Shown: in pieces, positions 34,401 through 47,104 of the stretch
Position numbering within the stretch: the stretch's first letter is position 1
Layout: each line of letters starts with the position of its first letter
Source of the DNA: Blasia pusilla
Taxonomy: Eukaryota; Marchantiophyta; Marchantiopsida; Blasiales
Direction: 5' to 3'
NCBI GenBank assembly: GCA_050084515.1
Contig: CM114271.1
Span: forward strand, 64,170,001-64,234,000
DNA length: 64,000 nucleotides
Translations under genes and position numbers: made by a program
Notes under the pieces: model-generated
The model's database searches: none
Told to the model about the DNA's origin: nothing
Seen by the model: the letters and a program-made list of their open reading frames with translations, nothing else

Positions 34401-37400
34401 TTGGTTGTTGCCATGTGACTTGCTCATTCTACATGGTAAGGTCATAGGGCTGTCAAAGCTATGTGTAAGTTTTGTTCCATTGAATTTAAGGAAGAAACTC
34501 GCATGTCGTGTTGCTTGGAGAATATCCAGACACATGCACTTAAATGTAGCATACCAGATTTTTGTTTTCATGATCATGTCAACTATGCACCGACAATTTC
34601 TGATGCAGAATTGTGTATGAGTAAAAAAAATCTTTCCTCCTAATGCTTCTGATTACTTGGAACCGTCAGGAGGGAGGATTATTCTGGAAATAGTTTCAAG
34701 TTTTGATTCACTCGGATATGGTTTTTGTGTGCAGGTTCATGTGTCTGCAATGAAAGCTCTTTGACTGGAGAATCAATGCCAGTGCAAAAGTACTCGGCTC
34801 CTAACACCCCTACATCTTACAATCCAGAAGGACATGGTGCTCGTCATACTCTTTTTTCTGGAACCATTGTTCTCCAAGCTGGAACAGACAGCGATGATGT
34901 TGTTTTGGCCATAGTCAGTGCTACAGGTGGGACCCTATTCCAGAGAATCTTATTTGAGATCTCCCGTAGTGATCTATCGTCGTGGAAATCTAGCAAGCTT
35001 GAGTATTAAATAAACTAGGTTGGATCGTCGTCTCACAGTGGTTCTAGTTGCATACACTATGTCAATGGCTTCAGCTTTATGCTGAGTAACCTATTCCCCT
35101 CTTGTGGAGTTTTTCCTGCAGGCATGGCTACTTCTAAGGGACAATTACTGTCAAGTATTTTATACCCCGAGAAGATGCTGTTCAAGTACGATGAGGAGCT
35201 TCCCATTGTCGTGACACTTCTCCTTATTTATGGGATTGTGTGTTTTATTATCTCCATATACTTTCAGGTACGTGGCATAGCATATTGGATATTGTATTTC
35301 AATTTCTATATTTGTGATCTTGAAGTCGTTTGTTGATGGCATGAGGGTTCGCATTATTTTGTACAAACTATTGACGCTATTGAGTATAATGTCGATAGTA
35401 CCCTGATTCTCGTCATACCTGAATCATGACAATACCTGCAAATTTCCATCACTAACTGCTTTGTTCTCATGCCTACGTTGAATTTGGTCCTTGCAGAACC
35501 ATACAGGAGCGCAGAGCTTTTGGGTGACGAAGTGGATCTATTGCATGGCAATCATAAACCAGATTATGAATCCCTTACTCCCTGTGGCACTTGAAATTGG
35601 GCAATTACAGGCAGTTGAACGGCTCAAGGTACTCTTGTGAGATTATATGGTTTACGAATGCTCTGAGTTTTAGTCTGGAAATACCATCATAATTTCCTAG
35701 TCCAGAGCTCATCCTCCTCTTGCTGTTGGCATATTTTTCGTATTAGGCACTTCCGAAAACAGAACAGACATGTGCGAAAGGTTTTAGTTTCAAAGGGCTT
35801 GAAATGTACTTTTAAGACTTTTTCCTGTTTCATACAAGGAAGCTTCTGCCGTGTCTTTTTGCAAGTTTAAGTGTGGGAACCGTGAATTTGGGAGTTGTTA
35901 TTTGCAACCAACGTAAGAACTCGATTTCTGAGTTCCAGATTCACGTTTAAGAAGTCTAGAAGAAAAGCAATAGAACTTTTGTAACTGCTAGTTTACAGCT
36001 GTCTTTGAGTTGGGTCAATACGTTGGCATTCTTTCTGTGATAGAACTGGATGATGGATGTTCCATGCAGAGTCGCAGGATCTTCTGTTTGAATCCCAAGC
36101 GAATTGCAATAGCTGGAAAAATACGCATATTTTGTTTTGACAAAACAGGAACTTTGACAAAGGAGGGTCTAGATTTTATCGGTGTCCAGAGTGTTGTGAG
36201 CACTGTCGGAACTGGCAGAACCTTTGGACCTGTAAAGTCACTTGAGAATGGAGACTCTATTGACCCCCTTGCTCTATACGGACTCGCCACTTGTCATGCT
36301 GTGACCAGGTTCGGGGATCAATTTGTTGGGAATGAGGTTGAGGTGAGCACTTCTGGTTGCAAACTGGTTAAGCCACTTCTGTTGACTTGATTGTGCCTGA
36401 ATTTCTCTTTACTTCTTAAAGTAGATTGTGATAAAGGATTCAGTAAGGATTCGCTGGAATTGTCGCCAGCTTCTAGAAAGAAAACAGCTTTTGTGCATAG
36501 GGCTCCTTGCTAATGGAGTCACGCATTAGACTACCAAGTAGCAAGATTTCAAGATGGAAATTTTCAGTGTTATTGAATAGAATATGTCTGTTGATGACAT
36601 CTCTGTTCAAGGAAACACTACAAGTCTATTTTTAGCTAAAGAGCTGATGGAATGAGTTTGCATGTGTGTAGGTGAAGATGTTCACGTCTGTTGGCTGGGA
36701 ACTTATTGAAGGTCCTGATAAGCCACCTCATGTTCATGCACGTGATGGATCAAAGGACTTGGTCATTGTCAAGCGCAACGAGTTCGATCATGCTCGAACA
36801 ACAATGAGTGTTATTATTCAAGACAGTCAGAAACAATTTCACATTTATTGCAAAGTAATGTTGAATTGCGTTTCGTTTCCTAATATTTTCTCGTGAGTCG
36901 TAGTATGTATCTACCTGTTAGATATAATGGCTTAGGAATATTCTCCATACCCTGTAACCATATTGTATAACACAATGATGTCATGTAAAGATTTGGTCCA
37001 GGTTTGAACCGAGAAAGATGGTATGCAGGTTAAAGTTTGTTAGAACTTGATGATGTTCTTCATTGTTGCTACCTCTCAAGAGGTGGCAGCTATTCACAGT
37101 TAATTAGTCACTGTGCTAATCATAAGAGTAGACATTTACAGGATGATGTTGAAGGAAGTCATGCCCTTCGTTAAACTTGACCTCCATAATCAAGCAAGTA
37201 ACTGATAGGTGATGATCCATGTGCAGGGTTCGTTTGAGCGGATCCTTGAACTGAGTTCTGGAGACAGTCTCCCAGAGAGTTACATGAATGTTGCTCGGAG
37301 CCATGCTCTCGATGGCTGCTATGTGCTTGGTTTGGCTCAAAGGTAAATTTTGCCAAGTCCATGACTCTTCTCATCACTGGGGTTTATCGTTTAGATCGAG

Positions 37401-40400
37401 TCCTGGAGCTAAAGACATCTGGATTTCTGAGTGCCTCTACTTATGCTGATGGGCTGAGTGTTCTTTCCTGAAGCCCTTTTGGTCACTTCCACTGTTGTTC
37501 TGAGCTACGGACTGAGAAATGTAACCTTTTAGTTGTCTGTATCCTGACTGTGGACATAATACCGTTTCCTTATAACACTGGGTTTTGTATTTCTGAGGAA
37601 GAAACAGAATCTCGGACAGCAATTGCCTGGTTCCTACCTGGACCAGAGGACCTCTTAGGTTCTCTTTGTTTGGGTTCTCACTGCTCAAGTCTTGCAAATT
37701 TTGGAAAGCGAAGTCCCATGGTCCTTTGGACCCCCTTGGACAAAAAATCATTTAGGGCCTCTTAGGTCCTCTTTGTTTGGGTTCTCACCGCTCAATTTTC
37801 GCAAATTTTGGGAAGGAAAGTTCCATGGTCCTTCTGACGGTCGGACCCCCTTGGATAATAAATCATTTCATCTATTCATACACTCTTATTCGTATGCCAC
37901 TTTACCAGTTTTGATCTCCAGAACATGAACTTTATTTCAATCTTGCCTGCTGTGTGGTTGGTGTGGTTGACTGAATGGCAGCTTATGGTCACCAAATTCT
38001 GCAGGAGACTTCCACCAGGAACTACCTTAGAGGAAGTGTTGGCCTTTTCACGGGATGAAGTGGAGGAAGCATTGGAGTTTGTTGCCCTCATTTTGTTTCG
38101 CAATGAGCTGAAGGCAGACAGCCCTTATGCCATCAGAAATCTAAAGATGGGAGAGGTATGATTCCTTGCATACATGTCACGTTGTCTGGAGGTTACTTAG
38201 AACTCGTTTCCAGTAGTGTGGGCGACAGTTTAGGGTTTAGGGTTTCCAAATCTGAACCCCAGTTATTCGAAACCTCGATCTCGGATCAGTAGACCCTGAC
38301 CCTGTGGAGCAGAATGGAAACCCAAAAATGACCTGCCTTTTAAAGATTAGGTGCTCTGCTGTGAGTAAAATGTGCTCCAAATTGAGTACAAGAAGCCACT
38401 TACGTATTCAACTCAATTTTTCTGAAGACCTTTTCAGCAGTCAAAACAATTGTCATGTTTCTGTAGCTGTTGCTGACGTTGTCTCTGTAATAAGTGAAGT
38501 TAATTTCCAAGACTGTCTCGGAATCCCAACTTTTTATATAGAATCATCGTAACCAGCAAGAACTGGAGCCACCACATGTTCACTTGGGTGGTGGACTAGC
38601 TATTCAAGGCAAGTGCTACTGCAGGTAAGAGATTTGGTGCACAGTATGGGGTGATGTTGAAAGCATCACTGGAGTATTTCTCGAGCTCCAAAGGAAAACT
38701 CGCAAACTAGTGAGGACTAACTCTAGTGGAAGTGGTTGATGCATAATTTTCTTATTTGGACTAGGCACACCAAAAGACGTTAGGGTCTTAAGTTGCAGCT
38801 GACAAACAGGTGCATATTGGGCGCTTTCCTCAGAATTTTGTTGCTTGACTCAAGTAGTTGTTGTCTCATATTTGCACAAGTTAACAGATAAATTATTCGA
38901 TTGCGCAGGTTCGGCCGTTAATGGTGACTGGCGATAATGCTCAGTGTGGACATTACGTTGCAAAAGCGACTGATATGGTGGCAGCAAATGTCGCCATCAT
39001 GTTGGGTGACACACGAGAAGATGGGAGGTTAGATTTCCTTCACTTGTAGTAGGGAGACGTGCTCCATTTGCGTTTGATTTAGCTCCCATATGAGAAAAAG
39101 ACAGTTCTTTTTGCTTTACGTTCCTGGTCTCCTCTAGTCACATCAAGAATTATAAGACCTTTTTCTGCTCTTTGGTAACTTGATCTCCTCACTAAGGCTC
39201 TCAGCTTCGGGCTGGAGAATTTGGAGTCGAGCGCTTTACAATATTGGGTCGCCATTTTTAGTTCTAAGATTTTCTGAGGTATCAGAAGACCATCAGGAGG
39301 AGTCACCATTTCTAAATGTTGCTCCACTAGTTGTACTCTTAGATTTATCTGGATTGATGACCAGCTTACTCTGTTTTGTTGCAGTGTCGGTTGGTCATCA
39401 ATGAGCGCACAAGATGACCTTGGAGTTCTGAGCACCCAGGAAATGCTAAGAGATCATTTAGCCAACCTTCAAGGAGGATCCCTGGAGCTTGCAATTACTG
39501 GAAGAGCTTTCAATGTACTGAGAAATACTGATCTGATGGAAAGACTCCTCTTCTTTATACGTATTTATGCACGCTTCACCCCAGCTGACAAGGTGGGGTT
39601 TCTTGACATAAGTTCGGGCTCATCCCACTGTCTTATTGAATCTTAATGGGATAGACACATTTAAAAGTTGCTCTGATTCGAGAGTGAGTTTGCTGTTCCA
39701 AAGATACGCAGAGCTATTCTGCTGCCAAACACGAAATCAGTTTGCTATAGTTTAAGTAAATGTCACCTGGAGGATTCTGTGGTTGGCATCTCTCCAGTGT
39801 TCAATCAGAAATGAATGCTTCCAAGTTCATGTCAATTAGACTTTGTTCAAAAAACGATGGAATACTCAAAGCAAATTAGTGATCTCATAACATTCTGAAT
39901 ATGATGGTACCTATGCGTAGGTGAAAGTAGTTGATATCCATCGACTACGCGGGTTGATCGTGGGGATGTGTGGAGACGGTGGCAATGACTGCGGTGCTTT
40001 AAGAGCTGCCCACGCTGGCATTGCTCTAAGTGAGGCCGAAGCATCTGTTGTTTCTCCTTTTACATCTAGGGACAAATCAGTAAGATTATCCTTTCTAAAT
40101 GCTTTTGCAGTTTCTGTTCAATAACAATCATGTCCTTCATCTAAACCTCGGTGATTCTCGTGCTGAGCAGGATCATCATTTTTAGTTGTGTAGTAAGAGA
40201 GGAGACCACAATTAAGCTTCCAATATTTTTGCTCTCCTATGTCTATATTCACTGGATAAAAGCGGCGTGTCTCAGTTCACTAAGATTCCCAGAGAAGTGA
40301 ACTCTACATTAGTAAAATCTAGCAGCAATCTAACCAGCCACTTCTGTTTCAGGTAGTGTCTGTTGTGGACCTCTTGCGCGAGGGCCGCGGCGCTCTGCAC

Positions 40401-43077
40401 ACTTCATTCGCCTGTTATAAATTTCTCATTACGTACGGTTTAATGTTCTCCATTCTCAAGCTTTGTTGCTACTGGTAAGCTGCACACTTCTGAGAAGATA
40501 GTGAGATGTCTCTTGATGACATTGATTAAAGGTCTGGTACAGATTTATTTTGTAGAGTACATGGAGTTTTGTAAAAAGTTAACTGCAAGAATTCGGAGAA
40601 GGTACACACTTGAGTGACACAGGTTGGTCATTGTTTCCAAAACTTTTGTTTTGAGAACCAGTAATTTTCTCACTCGAAGATGTAATTTTAATGGCAGATG
40701 CTGAGACAGTACAAATTTCTTCTTCTAGTATGAAATTTCAATTTCATTTAAATACGTAGCGCACAACCCTTGGGAGTGCTTGGAGATTTTCCTATTTCAT
40801 GTATCGTGAGCCTTTTTTGTTTGTACTATAGGTATGGGATCATTCTATGCCAGATGGACTACCTGTTCATAGATGGTGTGGCCGTTTTGAGTCTGGGTTA
40901 TGCCATGACACTCAGCTATCCTGAAGAGAAGCTTGGAAAGGTAAGCGGATTCATTTTTCAATTCTGAAGCGCAGATCAGTTGAGGAATCACCAACGTTAC
41001 TTCTGTCTTCTTCATACACCGTAATAGTGTCATTGAGTAGAAATCGTAATGCCAACAATAAAGTCTCAGAACAGTTTTTCCAAGCAGCAGTTCCTATACA
41101 TCTTTGTAGTGACCTAGTTGTTCAGCAAAGAGTTCATCGTATTTAGCGGTTCTAAGGATCATCACATCTGAGTCTGGAATCGATGGGACTAGAAAAGAGA
41201 TCTCGAACGAGGCTTGTACAAGCTGGAGAGTTGCAGAGACTATTGACACTACAAAACCAATAATAGTGCTACGATTCAACATGAAATCCGTAGAGTCTGC
41301 TTCACTGCTGAGGGAAGTATAAATAGGGGGAACACACTGAGGGATTAGAGCTGGCGTGAGGGACAGGAGCCTGCAGGCTATTATAACCCTAACTCGACCG
41401 TTATTCTATACTCTGAATTTATATATATTTAGACTCCCAACTCTCCGAACTTAGTAACGCACCGCTAATTTGAACAATTTTTTTGTGAAGTATATGAAAG
41501 TGTCAGGGTTTTGTGGTAACAGGAAAGACCCACGTCAAGTTTAATCGGTGGACTTAACGTTGGATCTGTGGTGGGAGTTTGGGTTATCAACCTCTTTTTC
41601 GTCATCGGTTCTCTGATTTTCATGTCAACTGAGCCTGGCTATGTCCGGTGGCCTGCAAAGTATGTAACTATCCAGTGTGACATTGCCCGATATGGTTTTC
41701 CTTCATGAGGTGTTTCTATTTTCTGCGTTTCAGCCTCCACAGTGTCGCGGATCCCTAACCCGGTTGGATTAGGTTTGGCTTCCACTGTTTTCACAGTGAT
41801 CTCAATTCTTAGGTGGTTCTACCACTCACTCCATCACGGCTACTTGTGACGTATTCTTGTTCAGCTCTCGGATTCCAAACTTACATTTTCCATCGTGGGT
41901 TCCTTTCCATCCTCGTTCTATACTCAATTGCTTATCCTCTCCCATAAAGTAATCCGAGCTAGATTCCCCTCGACAGGGCCAGGGCATACTCTTTTTCAGG
42001 AAACTTGTTAGTGAACCTTGGGAGTTCTATACAGATCTAGTCTTCGTGTTGGCTGTAAGCTGATGGATAGTTGGTGCAATTTATACTCGGAGTAAGGTAT
42101 TGTTGACTACACAAACCACTTCCTACATGATTCGGGGGACCATTATGGACGCTAACTTAGCAGTGATGGTTTCCACATGTTTGCTCCAGATTCTCTCATG
42201 GTGCAAGTTGGTGGACCTTGGGAGACAACTGGGAATCAACTGTGTTGTTTTTCACTATGTACTTTCAGTTCATCACATCAGCATTCGTTTTCACCTTTGG
42301 CGCATCATTTCGTAAGAACGTCTTCTTCAACTGGTTCTTGATGGTAAGTAAACAATTATCTTGAGAACTTCACCTGTAACTGTCTTGGATACGAGACAAG
42401 GTTGCAGCAAACACTTCCGATGTGACTGGGTTATATTTAGCTCTTCCTTTTGGTTTTCAGAAGATTCACTTGAACTGATTCTACAGTTTGTGGGATCGAT
42501 TGCAGGTGACATACGGGGCCCTTATGGTGTTCATGTCAGTTCTCTTACTCCTGCCTCACTTTGGCTTCACTGAACTATGGCATGTTGCCAGTGAACAATT
42601 CAACTCACCCAACCCAATTTCCCCCGTGTGGGCAATTTACCAGGTAATGAATTGTTTAGTACTCTCCAGGCAGTACCTCTGGCCTCCAGATTTATTTAGC
42701 AGAAATCATTCTATTGGATTTTATTTCGAAAAGGCAAGCATTAATCGTCTTGCTACTGTTTCAGAAAGCTGGAGGGTCGCCTTCACCAGCCATGTCCTTC
42801 AGTTTCAGATTTCGATTGTGGTGGATTATATTGGGAAATCTAGCTCTTATCATATTCTGGCAAAAGGTGGGGATTGTGCTACCACAACTGTAGGCTCTAC
42901 AACTAAACAGTACCAATTTCTTTTTACAGTGCTGCCATGTCTTGCTGCATTTCTAATCAAAGGTGGAATTAGTTACTAACAATCTCAAATCACTTGCCAT
43001 AGGTGGTTGCCGAAGGGCCAGTCGCCAAGTACTTGGCGAGACTCAATCCATCAGCTCGACCCCAGTTCTACCTATGA
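31430..43077 (+). CDS. P5B-type P-type ATPase (ATP13A-like transporter), about 22-24 exons
   Basis: Exons joining in frame by GT-AG: 31430-31933, 32515-32709, 33505-33675, 33821-34084, 34297-34435, 34735-34926, 35122-35267, 35497-35628, 36070-36342, 36672-36854, 37227-37342, 38005-38155, 38909-39027, 39385-39592, 39921-40079, 40353-40474, 40832-40940, 41523-41659, 42000-about 42054, about 42208-42343, 42506-42643, 42765-42866, 43003-43077 (TGA). About 1270 residues, normal for the family. Landmarks: the [14 protein letters not shown]-terminal membrane segment; TGES actuator (34,764); an M4 motif [11 protein letters not shown] (35,569) where PPALP is usual; phosphorylated Asp in DKTGTLT (36,139); MVTGDN (about 38,921); hinge [20 protein letters not shown] (39,972) then [10 protein letters not shown], the P5 hallmark. 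P5B pumps act in lysosome/vacuole-type membranes; animal ATP13A2 exports polyamines to the cytosol, and the substrate here is inferred only. The 42,000-42,230 splice is unresolved, and exons before 31,430 may be missing. Confidence 0.9.
33743..33766. repeat. (GT)12 microsatellite in a P5B ATPase intron
   Basis: Twelve perfect GT units between the exons ending at 33,675 and starting at 33,821. Likely polymorphic; no function inferred. Confidence 0.95.
37651..37868. repeat. Tandem duplication of about 110 bp in a P5B ATPase intron
   Basis: Two head-to-tail copies (37,651-37,757 and 37,758-about 37,868) share CTCTTTGTTTGGGTTCTCA, GCAAATTTTGG, CCATGGTCCTT and CCCCCTTGGA...AATCATTT. They lie in the intron between exons 37227-37342 and 38005-38155. 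The CTCTTTGTTTGGGTT phrase is reminiscent of MITE ends in plants. Confidence 0.8.
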
Positions 43078-43849
43078 TGAGAGTATTATTGGACTACTTC
43101 CTAGGAGAGTTACTGGAAGACATGAATCATTTTAGAGCATCAGTTTGTTCCCAATATCTTAAAGTAGGTTGCACTGGGTTCTCAACTGCACAGTTTCTAA
43201 TATAATCAGTGTAATCAAAGGGAACCCCAGAAGAAATTTCGTGGATAAGCTCGCAACCATCCACAATTCCCTATTCTGGTTCCCAGACAAAGGTACTTAA
43301 ACAACTGGAAAAGTACTAATTTGGAAGAGTTAGCAAAGGACTTTTCCTGTAAATTATAGATGGTGCGCAAGTACTTTAGGTCTAAGTGGGTACATGAGTT
43401 AGGTATTTAGATTATGATCTGAATGGGTACGGGCAACCTGAATTCATTCAGCATACAGATACATTATGCTGTTGGAGAGTAAATGACTTAATTGAGAAGG
43501 AAGATTTGTTAATATTTATCGAATGTGAAAATACAAATTGAAGAAAGTCGATCACTTTGTGCAATTGAGATCCTTTTTAAATGGTCTTCTGGGCAGTATG
43601 GATCTATCTTGCACATTGTCTAAGATAAGACCCCAACACCCTTCTGTTCAACTAACAGTAAGTGGGAAGGGAAAAGCTACTCTTGCAGATTATCCTACTC
43701 CTCACCAAGTCATCTATGTTGTATTGGGCTCAACCTTTAGTCCTCCCCAAGGGTGTCACCTAAAGCTCTACGTTCCATCACAAAAGACATTATAGTTCTT
43801 GTGCACATACACATCTACCATGACTTTAGGATGGATTGACGAGTATTCG
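43078..43849. other. 3' flank of the P5B ATPase gene
   Basis: Probably 3' UTR and intergenic DNA. No gene recognised. Confidence 0.4.
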
Positions 43850-44130
43850 TAGGGAACTTTTGAGGAGATCGTAGGGCAACCTATGATGTTGGATAATTTA
43901 AGGCAGGTTTCTCTTTTGTTTGGGCTCATCTAGAGCTATATTTAGATACTTACTATTTTGAGTAAACTCTTATTGTAAATATAGTTGGATTTCCATTTTG
44001 GGAAGTATACATTGACCCTTTACATCATGTGAAGAACAAAATGAAGAACAAAAGAGATGTTACCATGGAGAGAGCTTGAAAAAAGGATATATCCAACGAG
44101 AGGGATATATCCAAAGAGAGGGAACTTTGT
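43850..44130 (+). repeat. Diverged gypsy LTR-related fragment
   Basis: Shares word order with the LTR at 57,290-57,470: CTTACTATTTTGAGTAA, then TTGACC...CATCATGTGAAGAAC, then GTTACCATGGAGAGAGCTTG and GGGATATATCC. It lies 0.8 kb beyond the ATPase stop codon. No TGTC/GACA ends can be defined, so it is older than the other LTRs. Confidence 0.6.
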
Positions 44131-44935
44131 GTAACCCTCAAACTCATTAGGCCTATGTTGGAATACCTCTAATTCCCATGCGAGTGGAACTAGTGTTGTG
44201 TTGGGAGCTCTTTCACCAACAGAAACAGGAACTTATATCAGATCTCTAACTTCCTGAGGGAGCTGGTCTAAGTGATATCTACAGTGGCCATGGACAATCT
44301 GTTGACAGGGATCGCTGCCCATTCTCCTGACCAAATGGTCCACATCAAACATGCACAATTCAGGCACTCAATGAGATCTTATAGTGTAATCTACAACGGT
44401 AAGATGGTGGATCGTGCCTTTCTATGGACTTTGGAAATTCCAACGGGATGTTAAGTAATTGTTCAAGTACTTCTGCTACTTTTTCAGTGAGAATGCTTCT
44501 TCTTTTTGCCAGTGTATTCATTTGGAAGCTGAAACCGGAATTGCTTCCTGAGGGGGACTGCATTTTTAGCCTTCAAAATGATATTTGGACAAAATTTACT
44601 CGCTCGTTTAGCGAGAGCTTTCAGTTGGAAGGTGATGAGAGAAGGGCGAGCAATACCCAACTTCTCTAGCTTACTAATCTCCTTTCTATCTCCCACATGC
44701 ATCTCACAGGCAGGGCACACATGTCCTCGTTCAGTGCTTATTTTCACAACCTTCCTCATTTCAACCGGCAGGTACTTTTGATAAGTTTCCATGTGACCTC
44801 CAGAAAGATCCCACATGTCAACCTCCATGCTGCTCTGACCCCTGCTTGCCTCAAAGGTTTTGAAAGTAGTTTTAAAAATCCATGGATGTTTCTGGATGTT
44901 TCGTCTGTAAATGGGTGGTGGAGTTATGGTAGTAC

Positions 44936-45652
44936 CAAGGTCAGTTGACAGAACTCCCTTTGCCAACACCTCCCTTGTGTGCTTGTCCCTCACCTCCACA
45001 TTTGTGACAGCCAATCTCTTTCCGAAATGTTGAATTTTGGCATCTACCTCAGCTATATTTCCCTGCGCGAAGGAAGAGATTTCTGAAAGTCATGGTGCTG
45101 CCTCGATCTGATGTAAGATCACAATCCAGCACAATGCTTCGAAGATTATCCTTCAGAGTCAAATCACCCGTCTCACATTGGATTACCGTCCTTTCAAACT
45201 ATTAATGTATCTCACATCATGTTAACACTTCATCAATCATTGTTTGCCACAATTTGGAAATCATCGGGACCATCAACGCACTGTGGATTTGTCTTATTTG
45301 CCAAACTGAATCAGGCCTTGAGTGCTGGTAGTCCTTTCTGGTTACACTTCCTCTGTTTGGGCGAGATTAATTTCTCTACTTGGAACCTTGAGGAGCTCAC
45401 CTGAAGTGTTTTGAATGTCCAGAGAGAGCTTACACAATTGTATGTGCAGACAGAGTGGCTTTGTCAAGTAGAACCTAACAGAAATCGTAGCGAACTTACA
45501 AATTGACGAGTTCTTGCCAGGTACTGGATCACCATTTCCCCTGTTTTATACCCTTGAAACACTTCGACCAAGGTGGCCACAGCTGCACTGCCCGCAATAT
45601 TAATCACAGCCGCAGTAGCTCCTGCGTGCATCATGCAACCATGGTTCGTATC
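44936..45652 (-). CDS. Hotdog-fold thioesterase (4HBT / ACOT13-like), partial
   Basis: Two minus-strand exons with GT-AG borders join in phase. Exon 45,652-45,500 encodes DTNHGCMMHAGATAAVINIA then GSAAVATLVE and QYLARTRQF. Exon 45,062 to about 44,936 encodes GNIAEVDAKIQHFGKRLAVT then NVEVRDKHTREVLAKG. This matches the family pattern of an HxG(G/A)xxATLxD helix, the dimer-interface strands (SYL.P.R..) and a final GK.LA...VE....G.L.A.G strand pair. Such enzymes hydrolyse acyl-CoA thioesters. The catalytic-helix position usually Asp reads Asn (AAVINI), and HGG reads HAG, which may lower activity. The N-terminal exons, expected around 45.7-47.4 kb, were not found. The last exon's frame stays open to 44,484, giving either a 150-residue extension or an intron I have missed. 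Confidence 0.6.
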
Positions 45653-47104
45653 CTGCAGGCACATCGAGAGGTAAACAGCTCCTATCTGGATCCATCCGTA
45701 ATTTCCTCGCAAGCTCTCTAACATTCTGTGGACTTTGAGTCGACCCGGAAGCTAAGAGGAATGTCGGATAGTGGGGCAATTCGATATTCCTGCTCTTGTA
45801 CGACTGACTTTACGCTTCTCAGATCTTTCAGTTGCAAGGCTCAGAAAATGTGGTCCACCATGCTCTGGAAGGCCGTGAGGTATAGGAGTGACCTATATAC
45901 AGTATGTGCTTCACCTCATTACGAATCACTGTAGATAGATTTGAGGCCGCGTTCACCAGAAACGCTCATTTTTTTTCTAGCAATTTCTTCCATGGAGAGG
46001 CAGGTATTTATCTCGCTTTTGTCGAGCCTTGAACGTGAAGCCTTGAAGGTCTTTCTGCAAGTTTACTTGTTCTTAGATACCAGAGGCCAAGAGAAATCAA
46101 TTGTCTGTTTGATGTTACAAACTATAGCATAAAGTTCTGCCATAGACCGAACCGATTACCTGGTTGGACGGGGCTAGAACTTACTGTAGAATAATCAGCA
46201 GGGAACCTCATAAAATGAGAGCATCAGCAGGAGAGCTACGGATTAAGCAGTAGTAGTTATGCGGTTAATTTGAGCCTCCAGACCCGGAGATTAAGAAGCG
46301 ACGAATCACTTGTACTTTCTTGCATGCAATTGATCTCGATCGAGATACTGTAGCGCCTGAGCTACTGTCGGTTGGATGGTGGAACCCAGGACCAGGGATT
46401 GATGTCGACCAGTGAACACGTAAATTAGAGGCCTCGAGGTTCCTGATGACCATAAAACCTCTATCAAGTGTATGGGACTACTGGCATACAGAGAGCCTCG
46501 TGCGTACTGAGGATCATCGACTAGCCTAAAGACTGAGCTACTCAGCCTGTCATAATTTTTCATCATTGTTCAGTTAATCGGCAGTTTCCATCAAATCTGC
46601 GCTGCGTGACTTCAATCGGAATCATCTTCATTGCTAGCAGAATTCCTCATCCATTTGGAGTAACAATTTCTAGGGTCGTCTTGGCTTGATGCTGAGTACT
46701 TCTCCCACACTGAACCAATCAATCGATCAAATCGGGTTTAAGCTGCAGCTTCCATAAAATCTGAGCGATTTCAGGGCCCGTTCCGATGATACCCGCGTAA
46801 CTCGCGAGTTCAATCCATCATCGATCTGGAGTACGAACCATTCTAATGTTCCTCTTACCATTCTGGTGTCAAATTCTTGCTGACTGTGACCCGAAGAGAA
46901 GATCGACTTAGCACTTAGGCTACGCGAGTTCAATTCCGCCTTGTCCATACGCGTAATCATGGAAAATGAGAGAATTGGCGTACGGGTAGCTATGGAAAAT
47001 GCTCTACGACATTCATTGAGAGGAGTTGATTGCGGCTCAATGGCACTGCGTTTGGTGCATGACAATAGAATAAGCCCGGGAACAAAATCGTCTTTGACAT
47101 ATGA
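45653..47104. other. Upstream part of the thioesterase locus; no exon recognised
   Basis: Likely contains introns and the 5' exon(s) of the thioesterase gene. A frame at 46,727-47,065 (minus) is open but unrecognised. Confidence 0.3.
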
